Part shown: positions 23,101 to 34,660 of the stretch, piece by piece
Position numbering within the stretch: the stretch's first letter is position 1
Layout: the number at the start of each line of letters is the position of its first letter
DNA from: Schistocephalus solidus
Taxonomy: Eukaryota > Platyhelminthes > Cestoda > Diphyllobothriidea > Diphyllobothriidae
DNA: 64,000 nucleotides
Direction: 5' to 3'
Assembly (NCBI GenBank): GCA_017591395.1
Contig: WEDG01004218.1
Span: 186,001 to 250,000, forward strand
The notes under the pieces: model-generated
Databases searched by the model: none
Told to the model about the DNA's origin: nothing
The model's input: only the letters and a program-made list of their open reading frames with translations
Made by a program: the position numbers and the translations under genes

Positions 23101-24534
23101 ATTTTAAAAGTCCATCCCTCTTTTATGTAGCTGACATACATAAGCAGGCCATCGACCGTCAGTTTTTGCGATCTGAGCCATTGCGGCTGGCATAACCGTC
23201 CATGCACTGAGTGGGAAACTTTAAGCTCTATCCACCTATTTTTGCCGTCCCTTGACCATTCGAGTGGGCAGCTAATGAGGAAATAAAACTCTCAACTTCT
23301 GTCTGCTGCCCATGTAAATTAAAAATGGATTCAAGGCTGAAAACCTGAAGGTGGTGAAATTATTGTCCGTGGTTGGCCTCCCAGGTCCTGAAGACTGATC
23401 TCTAAGTCACGTGGTTCCGAATTTCCTAACGAGCGGAGACGTGATGTTTAAGCCTACGAGGCGATGTTAATTCTGACACCCACAGTCTCTCCTTAAAGTG
23501 ACCTAGTTCTATTGCTTTTTTCCTTAACTTATAGTACGTACAGTAAAGTGCTAGCCTCCTTTAAAAGCAACTTGTATTTTGACGAACTATGCTGAGGGTT
23601 TAATAAGGCTGTGTGGGCAAATGAGAAAACATGTGGCGATCAGGTTTATCGAAAAATTATGTTAGCCATAAATTTCTGCGAATGCAGATGAGCAACTGTG
23701 GTTTTTCGATAGAAAGCATGGATCTGGTGATAGCTGATAGCAAATGCATAACTGCTTCTGTAAGAATAAAGAGCATCGATTTTTTTATTATAAAAAAGCC
23801 TTCGCAGCCCTTTACTCAGATGTCAAATGAAGTTTGCCTTTTAATTTTTCGTTCAAAACTTCGGCTTAAGCGAAGAACCGAATTTGCATTGGGTCCTTTA
23901 TGATGAAGCGGAATTTATCATTAAAATTGGAGTCTTTGTCGGGTGACCTCCTTGAGCTAGATGGAGACTTTCCTTCCAAGAACTTCATTTAGATTAGTAA
24001 CTCGGAGCGTTTAGCAGCCCTGAATACTGAACTGTGATGACTTTGCTGTCGGTAAGGATGAAGAGGAAACAGATAACTGTAAACAACTTGCCCTTTACCG
24101 AAAAAAACTCATTCTGTTAGCTTATTTTAACACGAAAACAGTCACTGAAAGTGCAAATGGAAACTCTTAATACATGTATTAAGCTTCAAGTCAACTGTAC
24201 AGCTTTTATGCAGGTGGTAGTATTGAAGCAATACAAACTCTTATCTGTGCACTTCCTGCGCATGTTACGAAGAAATCTTTAGACACGAGGAGTGGAACCT
24301 CGATCAGCCCTAAATGATCACAGGCAAATTGAAGTTTTGTATGCTTTAAAGAAATTCAGCCACTCTTATGCCAGAAATCCTTCCAGGAAATGTGCACAAC
24401 ATTTTTGTTCTTCTTTATCAGCTATTTGGATGGCACCCAAATTGCAATATGGAGACTTCCTTTCAACAATAAGGTTTTGTTGGAGTGTCGATCAGAACGT
24501 TAAATCGTATTTTAGTTAAGGAATGGATATATAT
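20111..24534. other. Anonymous DNA, no feature recognised
   Basis: No gene, RNA or dispersed repeat recognised in about 4.4 kb. A run of 9-10 G lies near 20992-21000. Short frames (20990-21268 plus, 23631-23903 plus, 24292-24519 plus) show no domain and are at chance length for the base composition. Confidence 0.35.
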
Positions 24535-24539
24535 ATATG

Positions 24540-24685
24540 CAGAATAACATGACCGACAAAGACAAGGGAGACTGGAATGCCTATACACTTAGCTGCCTTA
24601 CGGCTGCTGGCGGGGCTTAAGAGTTAGCCCCAAGGCACAACGGGACGAGTGAGTCCTGTAACCGATCGATGAGCACCCTACTACC
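24540..24685. mobile_element. Rearranged SINE: inverted body next to direct tail
   Basis: The body piece (GACAAAGACAAGGGAGACTGG, about 24554-24574) is in minus orientation, while the adjoining tail (GGCTGCTGGCGGGGC to GATCGATGAGCACC, about 24602-24676) is in plus orientation. In complete copies both lie on one strand, so this is an inversion or two independent insertions. An AT microsatellite follows directly. Confidence 0.6.

Positions 24686-24722
<37 letters not shown>
24686..24722. repeat. AT dinucleotide microsatellite
   Basis: About 17-18 uninterrupted AT units. It joins the SINE tail on the left to the Penelope-like 3' end on the right. Short frames translating as Tyr-Ile repeats here are artefacts. 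Confidence 0.95.
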
Positions 24723-24726
<4 letters not shown>

Positions 24727-24950
24727 AGAAGAGGCGATCACGGGAACCATGGTTTTATTGTCCTGACGTTTCAAAATCAAACAGGATTTCATCGTCGGAG
24801 GTAAACATAGTACCGCGCCTCACAGTATTTATAGGTGGTAACATTTCGGCTAATACGGGATTACTAAGGTTTTTGAATTCGCGTAGAGGAGGGGCCGGGT
24901 TGGGGGTGGAGATTCTCAGTCATCATGCTGCTTGATGAGCATGGTGGTGT
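24723..24950 (-). mobile_element. Possible Penelope-like element 3' end
   Basis: On the minus strand the sequence contains GACGATGAAATCC, TTTTGAAACGTCAGGAC and AATAAAACCATGGTTCC, followed by CGTGATCGCCTCTTCTTCTC and the AT repeat. A GATGA...GAAACGTC arrangement ahead of an AATAAA-like signal and a simple repeat is, as I remember it, typical of 3' regions of Penelope-like elements in flatworms and other invertebrates, where it can derive from a hammerhead-ribozyme motif. Here the ribozyme core is degenerate (the CU of CUGAUGA is not present). No RT or GIY-YIG coding sequence adjoins it. Confidence 0.35.
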
Positions 24951-27900
24951 TTCATATATATAACCTCTAAGTGTGCAAAGAATTCACTTAACGGGAACTA
25001 TTAAGATATCTATAGTTTGGGCTAATTTATTAGTCACTCCATTTGGCTTCATAAAATAACTCAAGGAGCAAATTTGATTATTCTTGAAACACAGCTGCAT
25101 CGGAGTCTGGGCGTTGCTGAGTCCTACCTAAATTTCATCAGTAAGCTTTCGCATATGTAAAAGATCCCACCGTGCGGGAGGAATGCATCAAATTGTGCTC
25201 GAGCAAATGCAAGGAATTATCATTGTTGCCTTTCATATCGTCCAAGTCTGAAATTGATATTTCAGATGAAGATACGTGCTAATCAGTGGTGGAATATACG
25301 GAGTTTCCGCGAAACGTCGGACAGACGATCTTCATCTACATCCCGTAAGAAACAATTTTTCATCTTTATATAGAAATCGTTCTGCTGGGTTAGCAGTATT
25401 GTGAATAAATAAAATCGTAATAACACGACTGCCAAAGTGAAAATGGATTCAATACCGAATATTTATCTTAACGCTTTTGCTTAATTAAGAAACTTTTACA
25501 TCATAAAATCAGGCTGCACTCGTGAAATGTGAAGCCGAAGAGATCAGAATATCGCACTAGAGCGTTTGATAGATTAGAATTTACAACAAAAGATAGAATT
25601 TTACTGGAGCGAGTGGACAGGAAGTAGTGATAGAGGCTTAACAGTGACCATAACCATAAGCCCAAACTCCAACGTTATCTTAAACTTATGCCAAAATTTG
25701 CCGTAAAGTTGACTGCAGCTCTAACACCTGCAGTGGAAAAAATCGGGAAAATCTATCGGAAGGTAACGGCAAATGCATCGCTCACGCATCCAATCGCCTT
25801 GATAAAAACCTCGTAAAAGAATGAGGTGCCCTTGCGAGAACAGCCTTCGTGAGCAGAAACTTACATTCTCATTTCCCACGCGACATGAGACTTAACTATG
25901 TGCAAGTGAGTGTGTGCCTGCGAAAGTGTTAAAAATAAGCCACTCTTGTCACCTGCTGCACTTCAACCATAATTGGTCATCAACAGAGATGGCAGTACTA
26001 ACGGACAAGAGACCTAAGCACTCCAAATGTACTTCGGCCTTCTCAGAAGAAATGGTTCTGCATTATAAGCCCTCATCCGTCCACACGCGTGTTCTCTCCG
26101 AGAGCACTTTAAGGTGTTTCTGCGACAGTACGGCTGTCGAGGCAATTCCGGCGGCACCCGCATCTTCACACGGTGTAGATGTTGCAGCCTGCCCCGTCTC
26201 TCATTTGCGAAATTTCACACATGCGCGCTCGTGAGAAGAAGGATAGATAGCGCGGTTGCACAGAAAACCCGCACGTCTAATCTGCCTATGATTTACCGCC
26301 GTCGGCAGAATGCGTATTTTCGGGGGGGGGGGGGGGGGGGGGCAGAAAGGCCGAGTGCCCTAAAACGTCCCCCCCTCCATCAGTCCCACAGATGTGTGAC
26401 GTTCACTACGGACGAGGCTATGCCGATCAGGACAAAGACATACAGAAGAGCAACACTTGTTTTCTTTGAACAATGCTTATAAGATTTAAATTGCTAAATG
26501 TGGTTGTTGAGTTCGCACGAAGTGGCAGATAAAACGTGGGAAAATAATTTTATACATAGTCGTCTGTAGGTTTGGAAACAAAAACTAGTTACCCAAACCT
26601 AGTTGCCACTTAAGCTAGTAGTTATTGTGTCACAGGAGTTCTTTTTAAGTCCAAAGCTTCCCAACGTCTTTTGTTCACTAGTATAAAGAGATAAGTTTCG
26701 AAATAAACGCAAAGTTCTCGTAGAAGAAGGGTTACCTTAAAATTGAAAAACAATTATGCAGTCTGGCAGGTGACTGAACAGCCTATATACTACAAGCCGG
26801 CTGCGTATATTCGTCGACTACTTCTCGAAACTATGCAGTTCAGCACGGACATGGATAAGCATAAACCAAACCTTATAAGGTGTAGTTCTATATAGTCATG
26901 TTTACTCATGATTACTAGGTTAATCGCAGTCATCCTAAATATGTTTCCTCCAGACACCAAATTTCGGGAGGTGAAAGCGAGTCAGAGTCACTTTGAATGT
27001 ACGCCTTACCGTATAAATGGGAGCTACTTTAGGATCAGTACTTGAAATGGTAGGTAATGAATAAGTAAGCGCCCAAAATATCATCAAACAGGGCTACTGC
27101 ACGAATCTAGATGGCCTTTTAACGTGAACCATCACAGTCCTAGCAGACAATTAATCAAATTAACGTGTAATTTATGCTCTCTTCGGACAAAAAGCTCAAA
27201 CCGCTGGGAACGTACTCTTTTGGAAAGGAAAATTGCAGAGGGGCATGAACACATACAAGGAGCATTAAAACTAGTTCAAAATTTCAGTGGCTATTTCCAG
27301 TGGTAAGTTGAGCAGACTTGTTCGAACTTTCATTAATGGAAGACAAGCCAAATAAATCTAGCCAAATATATTATTCTTGCGTTCAAACACTAACAGGACA
27401 CTATTCATTTCCATTGAGCTGCCTGCGAAACTGCCAAGCGTCAAAAATCTTCCAGGCATCAAGTTTGCAGTCATTTCGTTAATAACTTACTTAATGATTT
27501 ATAAACTCCTCAATTTTGCCCTGTAAAAAGCCCATATGGGGAAGATCGCCTGCTATTCTTAGAAAATATGTATCAAACAAAGTTTATGCGGCATAAGCAA
27601 ACAGAAGATTTCAGCAGGTATTCAGCAAATGCTCGGATTGTTCTGTAAGTCTTTTGAAGAAAAATCGTTTGGGTAAGATATTTGCTAGCTGCTCTGCGTA
27701 CTGCCTGCACGTGGTAAAATTTGCCATGATACGCACCGACGTCGAATAACTAAGGTATTTCCTGTCTAAGTTTCAAAAACCATTCGAGGAATGCCTGACG
27801 ATTTGTTAATAGGGCATAGTGCATTTAAATTGAGCTTGCTCAAGTTGGCAAATTACTTCTAGAAAGAGAGATTTTCAGAGTTCTCTCAAGTTCAGAATAG

Positions 27901-28255
27901 GTAGGTCAAAGAAGAGTTTTCATCCTTTTCTTTATACCTGTCACTAAACAGAACTATTCCCTCCTCATCTTGGTAACCTAGTATAGGAAGCGGAACACGT
28001 AATTCATTTACTATCTCATCAAAATTTAAATCATTAAGTTACGGCCCGCCGCCTTGTCACCTGCATCCCGAATACATTTGCTTATAGATTTGCCTTTCCA
28101 CCGATCGTAATTTTAATCCTATCAGTCTAGAAAACCTTAATCTAAATAATAAACTTATCTGGCTGAAACATAAGGATAACGCAAGGCATCAGGTGCATGT
28201 CCACATTTACGATTCAGTTGACCAACACAAGTTTAATTCTAAATAAGGTAAATGA
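24951..28255. other. Anonymous DNA with a 21-G homopolymer
   Basis: A run of 21 G lies at 26322-26342. Its length should be treated as uncertain in any assembly. A weak telomere-like stretch (CATAACCATAAGCCC and similar) lies at about 25640-25690 and may be a remnant of the MITE-like family. Frames at 25914-26482 cross the G run and show no domain. Nothing else was recognised. Confidence 0.4.
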
Positions 28256-28647
28256 GGTGAACAATATACGACAGTTCGACCGTCGTAGTCCGACGATGTC
28301 CACCGTATGCTCCATGGGAAAGTGGAGCAGGGACGGTGACTCGCGCGTGATGTAGTTTAAAGTGATAGTAGACTTGCGCTGCATCTACCGCACTCTCTCC
28401 TCCTCCCCCACCTGAGCCCAGTGTCAAGACAGAGTCAAGAAGACCGGAGGTGGGAGAGGACGCAGGTGGCTGGCGCGGCTGGGTCCCCTAAGTCCTAGCC
28501 GCCCCTAGGCGTGCCACCACACCTCCATGTTCGGCATTTGTTATGGGAGTGCAACCCCAATTACGCATGCCGTGCCCTGCTGTGGCCCCCGTGTTGGTCC
28601 AGCGCATCTACCACGTGGCCCGTTTAGGGGGCGCGGTGAACAATATA
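28256..28647 (-). mobile_element. Dispersed LINE-UTR-like repeat, copy with perfect 13-bp duplication
   Basis: The insert 28269-28634 (366 bp) is flanked by a perfect 13-bp direct repeat, GGTGAACAATATA, at 28256-28268 and 28635-28647. Its left edge is the family's constant terminus (plus strand CGACAGTTCGACCG). It carries CCACCGTATGCTCC, CGCGCGTGATGTAG, CTCCTCCTCCCCCACCTGAG and GGCTGGCGCGGC. The distal about 95 bp (28540-28634, CATGTTCGGCATTTG to GTTTAGGGGGCGC) differs from the 7.7-11.3 kb array and so represents a variant monomer. It is non-coding. Confidence 0.85.
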
Positions 28648-29444
28648 AGGAAACTCATACACTCAAGGGTATAAATCCCCTGTCTACGCTTTAAGAAGGA
28701 GATTAAGTGAAGTGAACCGTAATATGTGCTTACAAGGTCCTGAATACAGTAAATAATGCCTTCGGCGAGAACGTAATATATGAACTAACTCAGGGAACAA
28801 ACGATAGGTCAACGTATAATATGCAACTGTACTAAATGCCCACGTAACCCCAACTTTATTCATTGTGTTATTTAGAGTTAGCATTCGTTGCCGGATTAGT
28901 AGAGTCCGCAATAATTCTTAGGCTTTAGGAGGACCAAATTATGGGGCCACGTGGCAACTTTCCAAGCGATGGCTCTAAGGACACCGCAGTAATTTTAAAA
29001 TGAATTCATTTTACTTTGATTATGAATGATCGCGCAGAGTGGGCCTCATTCTTACTTCTGTCATGGGTCCGAGTATAATTGGGTCATGTCAGCTAGGAAT
29101 TCTAGCGTGCACATTGATCGGTGTGAGGTATAGCTACCGGATCTCGCGATCCGCACACTTGTCGGGACAAGAAACTCTTGTGCCACCCTTCTAACCAGGC
29201 AACGAATGCTTACCCTAAATAAAACAATCGATAGGGTTAAGATAGAGTTGGCACTCTCCTTTTCTTCATTTAGTGCCATCCATAAAAATAATATTACAAG
29301 CGGTCCCCTAGTACGTGCTGACTTTAGCTTTGTTCCCTGAGTTGAGTCACATATTACGTTCTTACCAATACGTTTTATCTATATAACGAAAATGCAGCTC
29401 CACTGTCCTATCTTTAGTCATCCTGTGTACTATTTCAAGTCGGG
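28648..29444. other. Anonymous DNA with a small repeat fragment
   Basis: At about 28949-28992 a segment (GGCAACTTTCCAAGCGATGG, CTAAGGACACCGCAGTAA) resembles the start of a satellite monomer (GGCAACCTTCCAAGCCACGG). Otherwise nothing was recognised. Frames at 28911-28684 and 29279-29061 (minus) show no domain. Confidence 0.4.
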
Positions 29445-29712
29445 ATCTTTATAAGGCCTCCAGGCTAGAACGGGAATAGCAAATCCTTCTCCAACAAATT
29501 ATGAGCAGCGTAAGCATCCCCGTTTTCTAACCCACAAATAACTTTAAGGCAACCCTTACCTGGATCCCTAATTCCAATCCTCTCTCAAAACTTAACCCTA
29601 GCCTTGCCAGCGGTCTAATCTCAACCATAATTTCCCTGGAAACTAGCGCAAACCCACCAGTATTTTGTGTGATTCCTTGTCCCATGGACCTGCCGGAGAA
29701 GGGGCATATAAA
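29445..29712. mobile_element. MITE-like element with telomere-like core, copy 3
   Basis: The left end (ATAAGGCCTCCAGG, CGGGAATAGCAAATCC) and the inverted right end (GATTCCTTGTCCCATGGACC) match the family less closely than copies 1 and 2. The interior (29565-29640) has AACCCTAGCC- and CAACCATAA-type hexamers, and the downstream block CTAGCGCAAACCCACCAGTAT corresponds to TTAGCGTAAAGCCACATGTAT of copy 1. It is shorter than the others. Confidence 0.55.
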
Positions 29713-30675
29713 TGGACGCGTCAAAACCAAATTTTATCTAGTCTGTTAGATAAATGACGGAGAAAGCACTTAGCTTGGCGTTAGGTCTCCGAATACAATC
29801 GCCTAATATTCGAAACGCCAAGTATGCGATTACCTTCCATATTGGCAGTAGACAACACGCGATTTAATTCTATAAAATTGAACGTCACCACCAAACGACA
29901 CAATCAGGGCACACGTTCTACCCTTGCACTTCAGACAAAAAAATAAGTCACGGAGAAAATGTCCTCTGCATAGCCTGTTACAGCCGGTCGAGTCTAGATA
30001 CAGGCTCCGTTTTGACAAGGTTATAGCTAGTTAACTAGTCCGGCTAGTCAAACTACGGATCGGTAAGTTTGTGAAGACCAAATTGTCAATAAGCCCATGA
30101 AAAAATCGGCCGGATGGCACGCATGCATTCATGCAAAAACAAAGGGCCGATATGCCCTATGACAGGCATGCTCTCGGAGCGCAGTCTTTCAAATGTGACA
30201 GAGGAACAAAAAATAAGTTGCTTCTTTTGAAGGACAGTGGTACTAGGGCAGATTTTTAGAGGGAACCTCAAATAGGCGTGATGTATTACAAGTAACGGGG
30301 ACTTGTGTCGAGTCAGACAAGAATTCACCCATTGAGGAAGGTATGGCAGGACGTTGCACTGAGTAACATATATCCTACTAAAGCCATCTGCCATCTAAAT
30401 ACGGAGGCAAAAAATAACAGACACATATCATCTTCAGGCTGAAGGAATAGAACAACCACAATGGGCCTTCGCTGCATGCGAAATATAGTAAACCAACGTG
30501 AGTGTGTATAAACACACAAATATAAGGATTTCATGCGTTATTTTTTAACGATTTTGTTTTTTATAACTGACTACTAAACATATGCAGGCATTACGATAGG
30601 CTGCGAATGCTCGAGCTTATGAACAGAGCCGACCGAGAAAATAAGCTCTTTGAAATTTTTCTGCCTGATTACACC
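29713..30675. other. Anonymous DNA, no feature recognised
   Basis: Nothing recognised. The minus-strand frame 30394-30086 (102 codons) shows no domain. Confidence 0.35.
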
Positions 30676-30679
30676 AAAG

Positions 30680-30763
30680 AGCCCGACCGCATCGAGCGGA
30701 AACCTCCACCATGCTCCACGGAGGGATCACGGCAATGGTGATTTGCGCATAATTTAGCTTACG
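30680..30763 (-). repeat. Old fragment of the dispersed LINE-UTR-like repeat
   Basis: The plus-strand segment CGACCGCATCGAGCGGAAACC then CCTCCACCATGCTCCACG and GTGATTTGCGCATAATTTAG aligns with the terminal 80 bases of the family at about 75 percent by eye. This is the most diverged copy. Confidence 0.55.
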
Positions 30764-30872
30764 TTGCTGACATGGCAACGAGCCCGCGACTCATTGGTAG
30801 ATTTTTCGACTCAATGACCATAGGTCGCGGGTTGGCATCACAGGTGGTATCAATTTTCACTGCGCCATGATA
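30764..30872 (+). mobile_element. SINE head, tRNA-like
   Basis: The A-box-like segment CCCGCGACTCATTGGTAGA and the B-box-like segment GGTCGCGGGTTGGCATCAC lie at tRNA-like spacing. The body is not recognisable. It sits immediately after the repeat fragment. Confidence 0.4.
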
Positions 30873-33800
30873 GATGGAAGCGCGGTGCTTTACTACTCAC
30901 ACACTTTTGTTTTTGCCATGCCCTATTGGACTATTCATGCCCGTTGACCAACATATGATGAAATGGGCCACATAAAGTTACAAACATAAGACGCCACTAA
31001 TTCTGTCTTTACGTATAATATTGTTTATAAAGCAGAACCGGTATTCAAAACTTCCATAGGTGTCTTGTTGAAATCACAATGAATATTCTAATACATTTTA
31101 CCAAGTTTTGCCGTGGCCTGAATAAAAATGTGACCACTAGTACCAAGGTAATCAAATACAGATAATTTCGATGGCAACAGAACACAGAAGTTAAAAGGAG
31201 ACGGTCATACATCAACGAGTGTTATCGCAATTGAATGAGAGAAATGGACGTGCTGACCGATAAAATAATTACCCGCTAGAAATGGCGGTTGGTATTCCGC
31301 CATGGTCACCTGAGTTGACTGGAAATACACGCCTGATACCACGAGAAGTAGAAGGTGGCCACATATTATCCTGTCCATAATCCTTGTAAATACGATTGTT
31401 CAACTAGCGTCGCACGAGAGGAGCAGAATAATCCTTTGTTTTCTCGTTTTTCGGTCTCTCTCTGAAGGTGGTCAATTGCCAATCTTAACTAACTTTGAAA
31501 ATTATTGCGGAATAAATGGAGCACCGAATACGTATGCGTGCGGAGCCCATAGCCTAAATACTCTCGCTTTCGGCACAGACCGGACAACCAATCAGACGGT
31601 GCGCATATGCACAGCGCTCTGATTGGCCGAATGACAGTGCGTCAGACTCTCCGACTCGTCACAACAACGAATGTTTCAACACACCTTACCACGTAGAGCT
31701 TGAGGTTGCACATTCCTTCACCCATAAAAAGGGTTATTTGGTGATATTCGTATCATCCACTCAATGCATCGCCCTGTGATATGGGTTAACTTTCGTGCTG
31801 GGTGTGATTTAAGCTTGCGTGGCACATTACAAGTGATGGGATTTATATGCAGTTGACGCAAATATCTGAAAAAAAGTGAAGGTATGTGAACGAAAACTGG
31901 TGATCTCAGTTCGCTTGGCTGCGAATTTCCAGGCCAGAAATATATAGAAATGTGGATGTTAGCGTCGAAATATACTCCCAGCTAACTCGTCTATTGAGTA
32001 TGCAAACTGTAGGCAAAAGTCCATAGTATAAGATCACATAGAGAGGATTAGAGATCTGTTCGCAGGAAACCAATATTTTGGGAAATTTAGCGCTTGAGAC
32101 AAATCATATTTCTAATTTTAGATATTTTTCTTTGTTTCCGACGCACTTTTCTGGATGGAAGTTTACAATTCAAGTACTTTAGTTGTTCTGCTAGTCAATT
32201 TTGTCCCGCGGACTGGATTTCATCCGTTCTGTCTTTAGTAGGCGAACATAATTTAAACAAGTGGATGGCGAGCAACTGCATCCTACGTTTATATATTACA
32301 CAGTATTAGAAAAATATTTTAAATGTTGTGACTTAAAGATAATTAAAGATTTTCGTCACCCAATTAAAAAAGTAGTTATAAAAATTGAATTGTCTGGCGG
32401 TTTTGCATATTCTAAAAATTATTGGGGTTCTCTTTGAGTCCGAGCTGGAGTTAGGTCAACTGAAAAAGTTAGTTTTACAAAAATATTCTCCTACGATTGT
32501 TGCCCTCGATGTATCTACCAACCGATGGCCACATACCATCATAATTCTTTTAGTAACCAAACATACAATTCCAAATTTTATGTGTTAAATACGGAAGACA
32601 CATTTTTATTGCTAATTTATTAAAGCAGTTAGTAAGAATAACCATTAATATTTAGCACGATTAAAATCGGTAGGACGGAAAGACAACGCTTAAATTGCTT
32701 TTTTTATCGGCACATGTACTATCCTTAATTTTGAGGCAGGTCTACGCAATTCATGGGTTTTTTAAATAAATTTTTCTCAGAGCCGGTAAAAAATGTCAAA
32801 AAAGATTCGGTAGTCCTTTTTACAAGCGTAGTACTAGCAGTCTGTGGACCTCTGGGAAAATTATTTATTTTATGACTGAGCTCTCGAGATATTCCTTAAA
32901 TGGTACTTGTCTGAACTTGAAGTTTAACGTACAAAGATATGGTGTTTGTGATTTCAGTACTTACAACGGCAAATAGCACGGTTACTTAGACCAGATTGTC
33001 ACTCACCAATGAACTACTAGTTAGATAAATGTAAACATCCAAGAGATAAGTTGTCATTATGAAACAGGCTAAATAGTTGAGTTGTACATTAACAAGGAGA
33101 CCATGGGTTTAGGTATGTCAGGTGAAAATACTATCAGAGATAGTGCCACCAAAATATGATGGCACGACAGAACGCGAAGAGATATTGAGGCTGAAAATGT
33201 ACGACTTACGATCACTATTCAGTCAACAAGTGACTGAGACACGGAAACAAAATACAAAGGATTATTTTGTGCTTCAAATAAATAAATTATCCAACTGGGT
33301 CCGTGAGACGGCAGCCATGGTTTAAAAAAATCCAAGTTCTGTGATAATTGGAAAAAGCTGTGAGAACGGAGAATGATGAGTCAGAATCTAGGACAGTTTA
33401 AATGTCTTCAGGAGGCAAAAAAATGGTTTGAGTCTGTCAGAAAGTCACAATTATTTTTCAGCGGTTGCATTTAAAAGTTCCTTCCGAGGCAAAACGCACA
33501 TGGTAATTTTGCAAGACCCTTGTCAAGAGCAGAGTTAAGCATTGCAAACATTCAATGTTTCTGAATAATTTATTATCATTTTTGACAATGGACCATAACG
33601 GCAAAATGAGTAAATGCTAAATGACAAGCTACCTCTAAAGTTGTGGAAAACATCTGAAAGAAAATTACCGGAAATGTTAATCATAAGATAGAAGACTACA
33701 TTTAAATATTTTTAATTTGCTTGGCGATAATTAGTTTACCAAAAAAACTGGAAAATTAAAATGTGTTTAAATAAACGAAATTCGATTCAGAGGCAAAAAA

Positions 33801-34454
33801 AGCGGTTTGCGATCTGTGCCGACAAAAGAAATGAGTCAACGTGAACGACCTGGATAAAAAAATGAAAACAAGGCCTGTCAGGTTGCCAGTAGAGCAAAAA
33901 ATGAAGTTTAGGGAATGACTTGAAAAGGAGAATCTGTGACTGAATTACGTTTTGGTACGCCTCACTAAAACTATAAAAGGCGGCCTCTACTATAAGTAGT
34001 GCACGCACAAGGGGCGCAATTGTTTTTTATTCCTACGCGAAAGCTGATACATCTGACAGGCTGGGCAATTGCAGTGTAAAAATGCAGTATTTTATCTGCA
34101 ACCGTCCGTCAGCATGGGTTCGAGTGAAAAAAATTAACGGCAGACGAATAAAATTCTTGTTCCAGCCATTGGCTGTCCCTTTTCGCATTCCATTTGATTA
34201 TCGGAGTGTTATTCATGCATCGAAAAATGAAATCTTTGCGCATTTTTTTCTCGTGAAAATATTAAAAACACACTTAAGAGTTATAGAGCGTTTAGTTCAA
34301 AAGATATTAGTTTTACACTGCATGTTTTACGATTATTGTTAGTACTGGCCAATAACTATAAGACTGTAAGGATAATAGTGCAATATGTTGCGGCATCAAA
34401 CAAAAAGAGGCTGGCCACCGAAAGAAAAAATTGACTTAGGCAGATGAATTTTGC
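30873..34454. other. Anonymous DNA, becoming AT-rich
   Basis: No gene recognised. A GC-richer patch at about 31540-31700 contains two CCAAT boxes in inverted arrangement (31588-31596 and 31618-31626). From about 32 kb onward the composition is clearly more AT-rich. Frames 32094-32588, 33122-33325 and 34082-34342 (plus) have no recognisable domain and are at chance length for this composition. Confidence 0.35.
31588..31626. promoter_or_regulatory. Inverted pair of CCAAT boxes
   Basis: CCAATCAGA at 31588-31596 and its perfect complement TCTGATTGG at 31618-31626 flank the partly palindromic core GTGCGCATATGCAC. Paired CCAAT boxes are common in metazoan proximal promoters (known for NF-Y targets). 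Whether this one drives anything is unknown, because no adjacent gene is recognised. Without a transcript it may simply be a chance hairpin. Confidence 0.25.
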
Positions 34455-34457
34455 CGG

Positions 34458-34660
34458 AAAATACAAAAGAGACTGAACTGGTCATTTATGGCTAATTAGT
34501 CGTTGTCAGCCATTCATAACCAACCCCAGGTGGTGCACCACCCGAATATCGAACCCGCAACCCATTGATCAGAAGTCCAACGTGCTAAGCATCAGTGAAT
34601 GCAAGTCAATATTCCCGACCTTTACCGGCTAGAAAATGAGCCCGTGGCTCAATGTTTGGG
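34458..34660 (-). mobile_element. tRNA-derived SINE, head and body
   Basis: On the minus strand the head has AGCACGTTGGACTTCTGATC and a clear B-box (TTGCGGGTTCGATATTCGG), followed by the body (GGGGTTGGTTATGAATGGC, TAGCCATAAATGACCAG). The head matches the one at 48.65 kb (TCTGATCAACAGGTCGCAGG). The tail is missing. Confidence 0.65.

Noticed and set aside
24669..24935. An 88-codon frame with a Tyr-Ile repeat
   Set aside because: Pure translation of the AT microsatellite and the adjoining element end.
26114..26482. A 122-codon frame with a glycine run
   Set aside because: It is carried by the 21-G homopolymer, whose length is unreliable, and has no recognisable domain.
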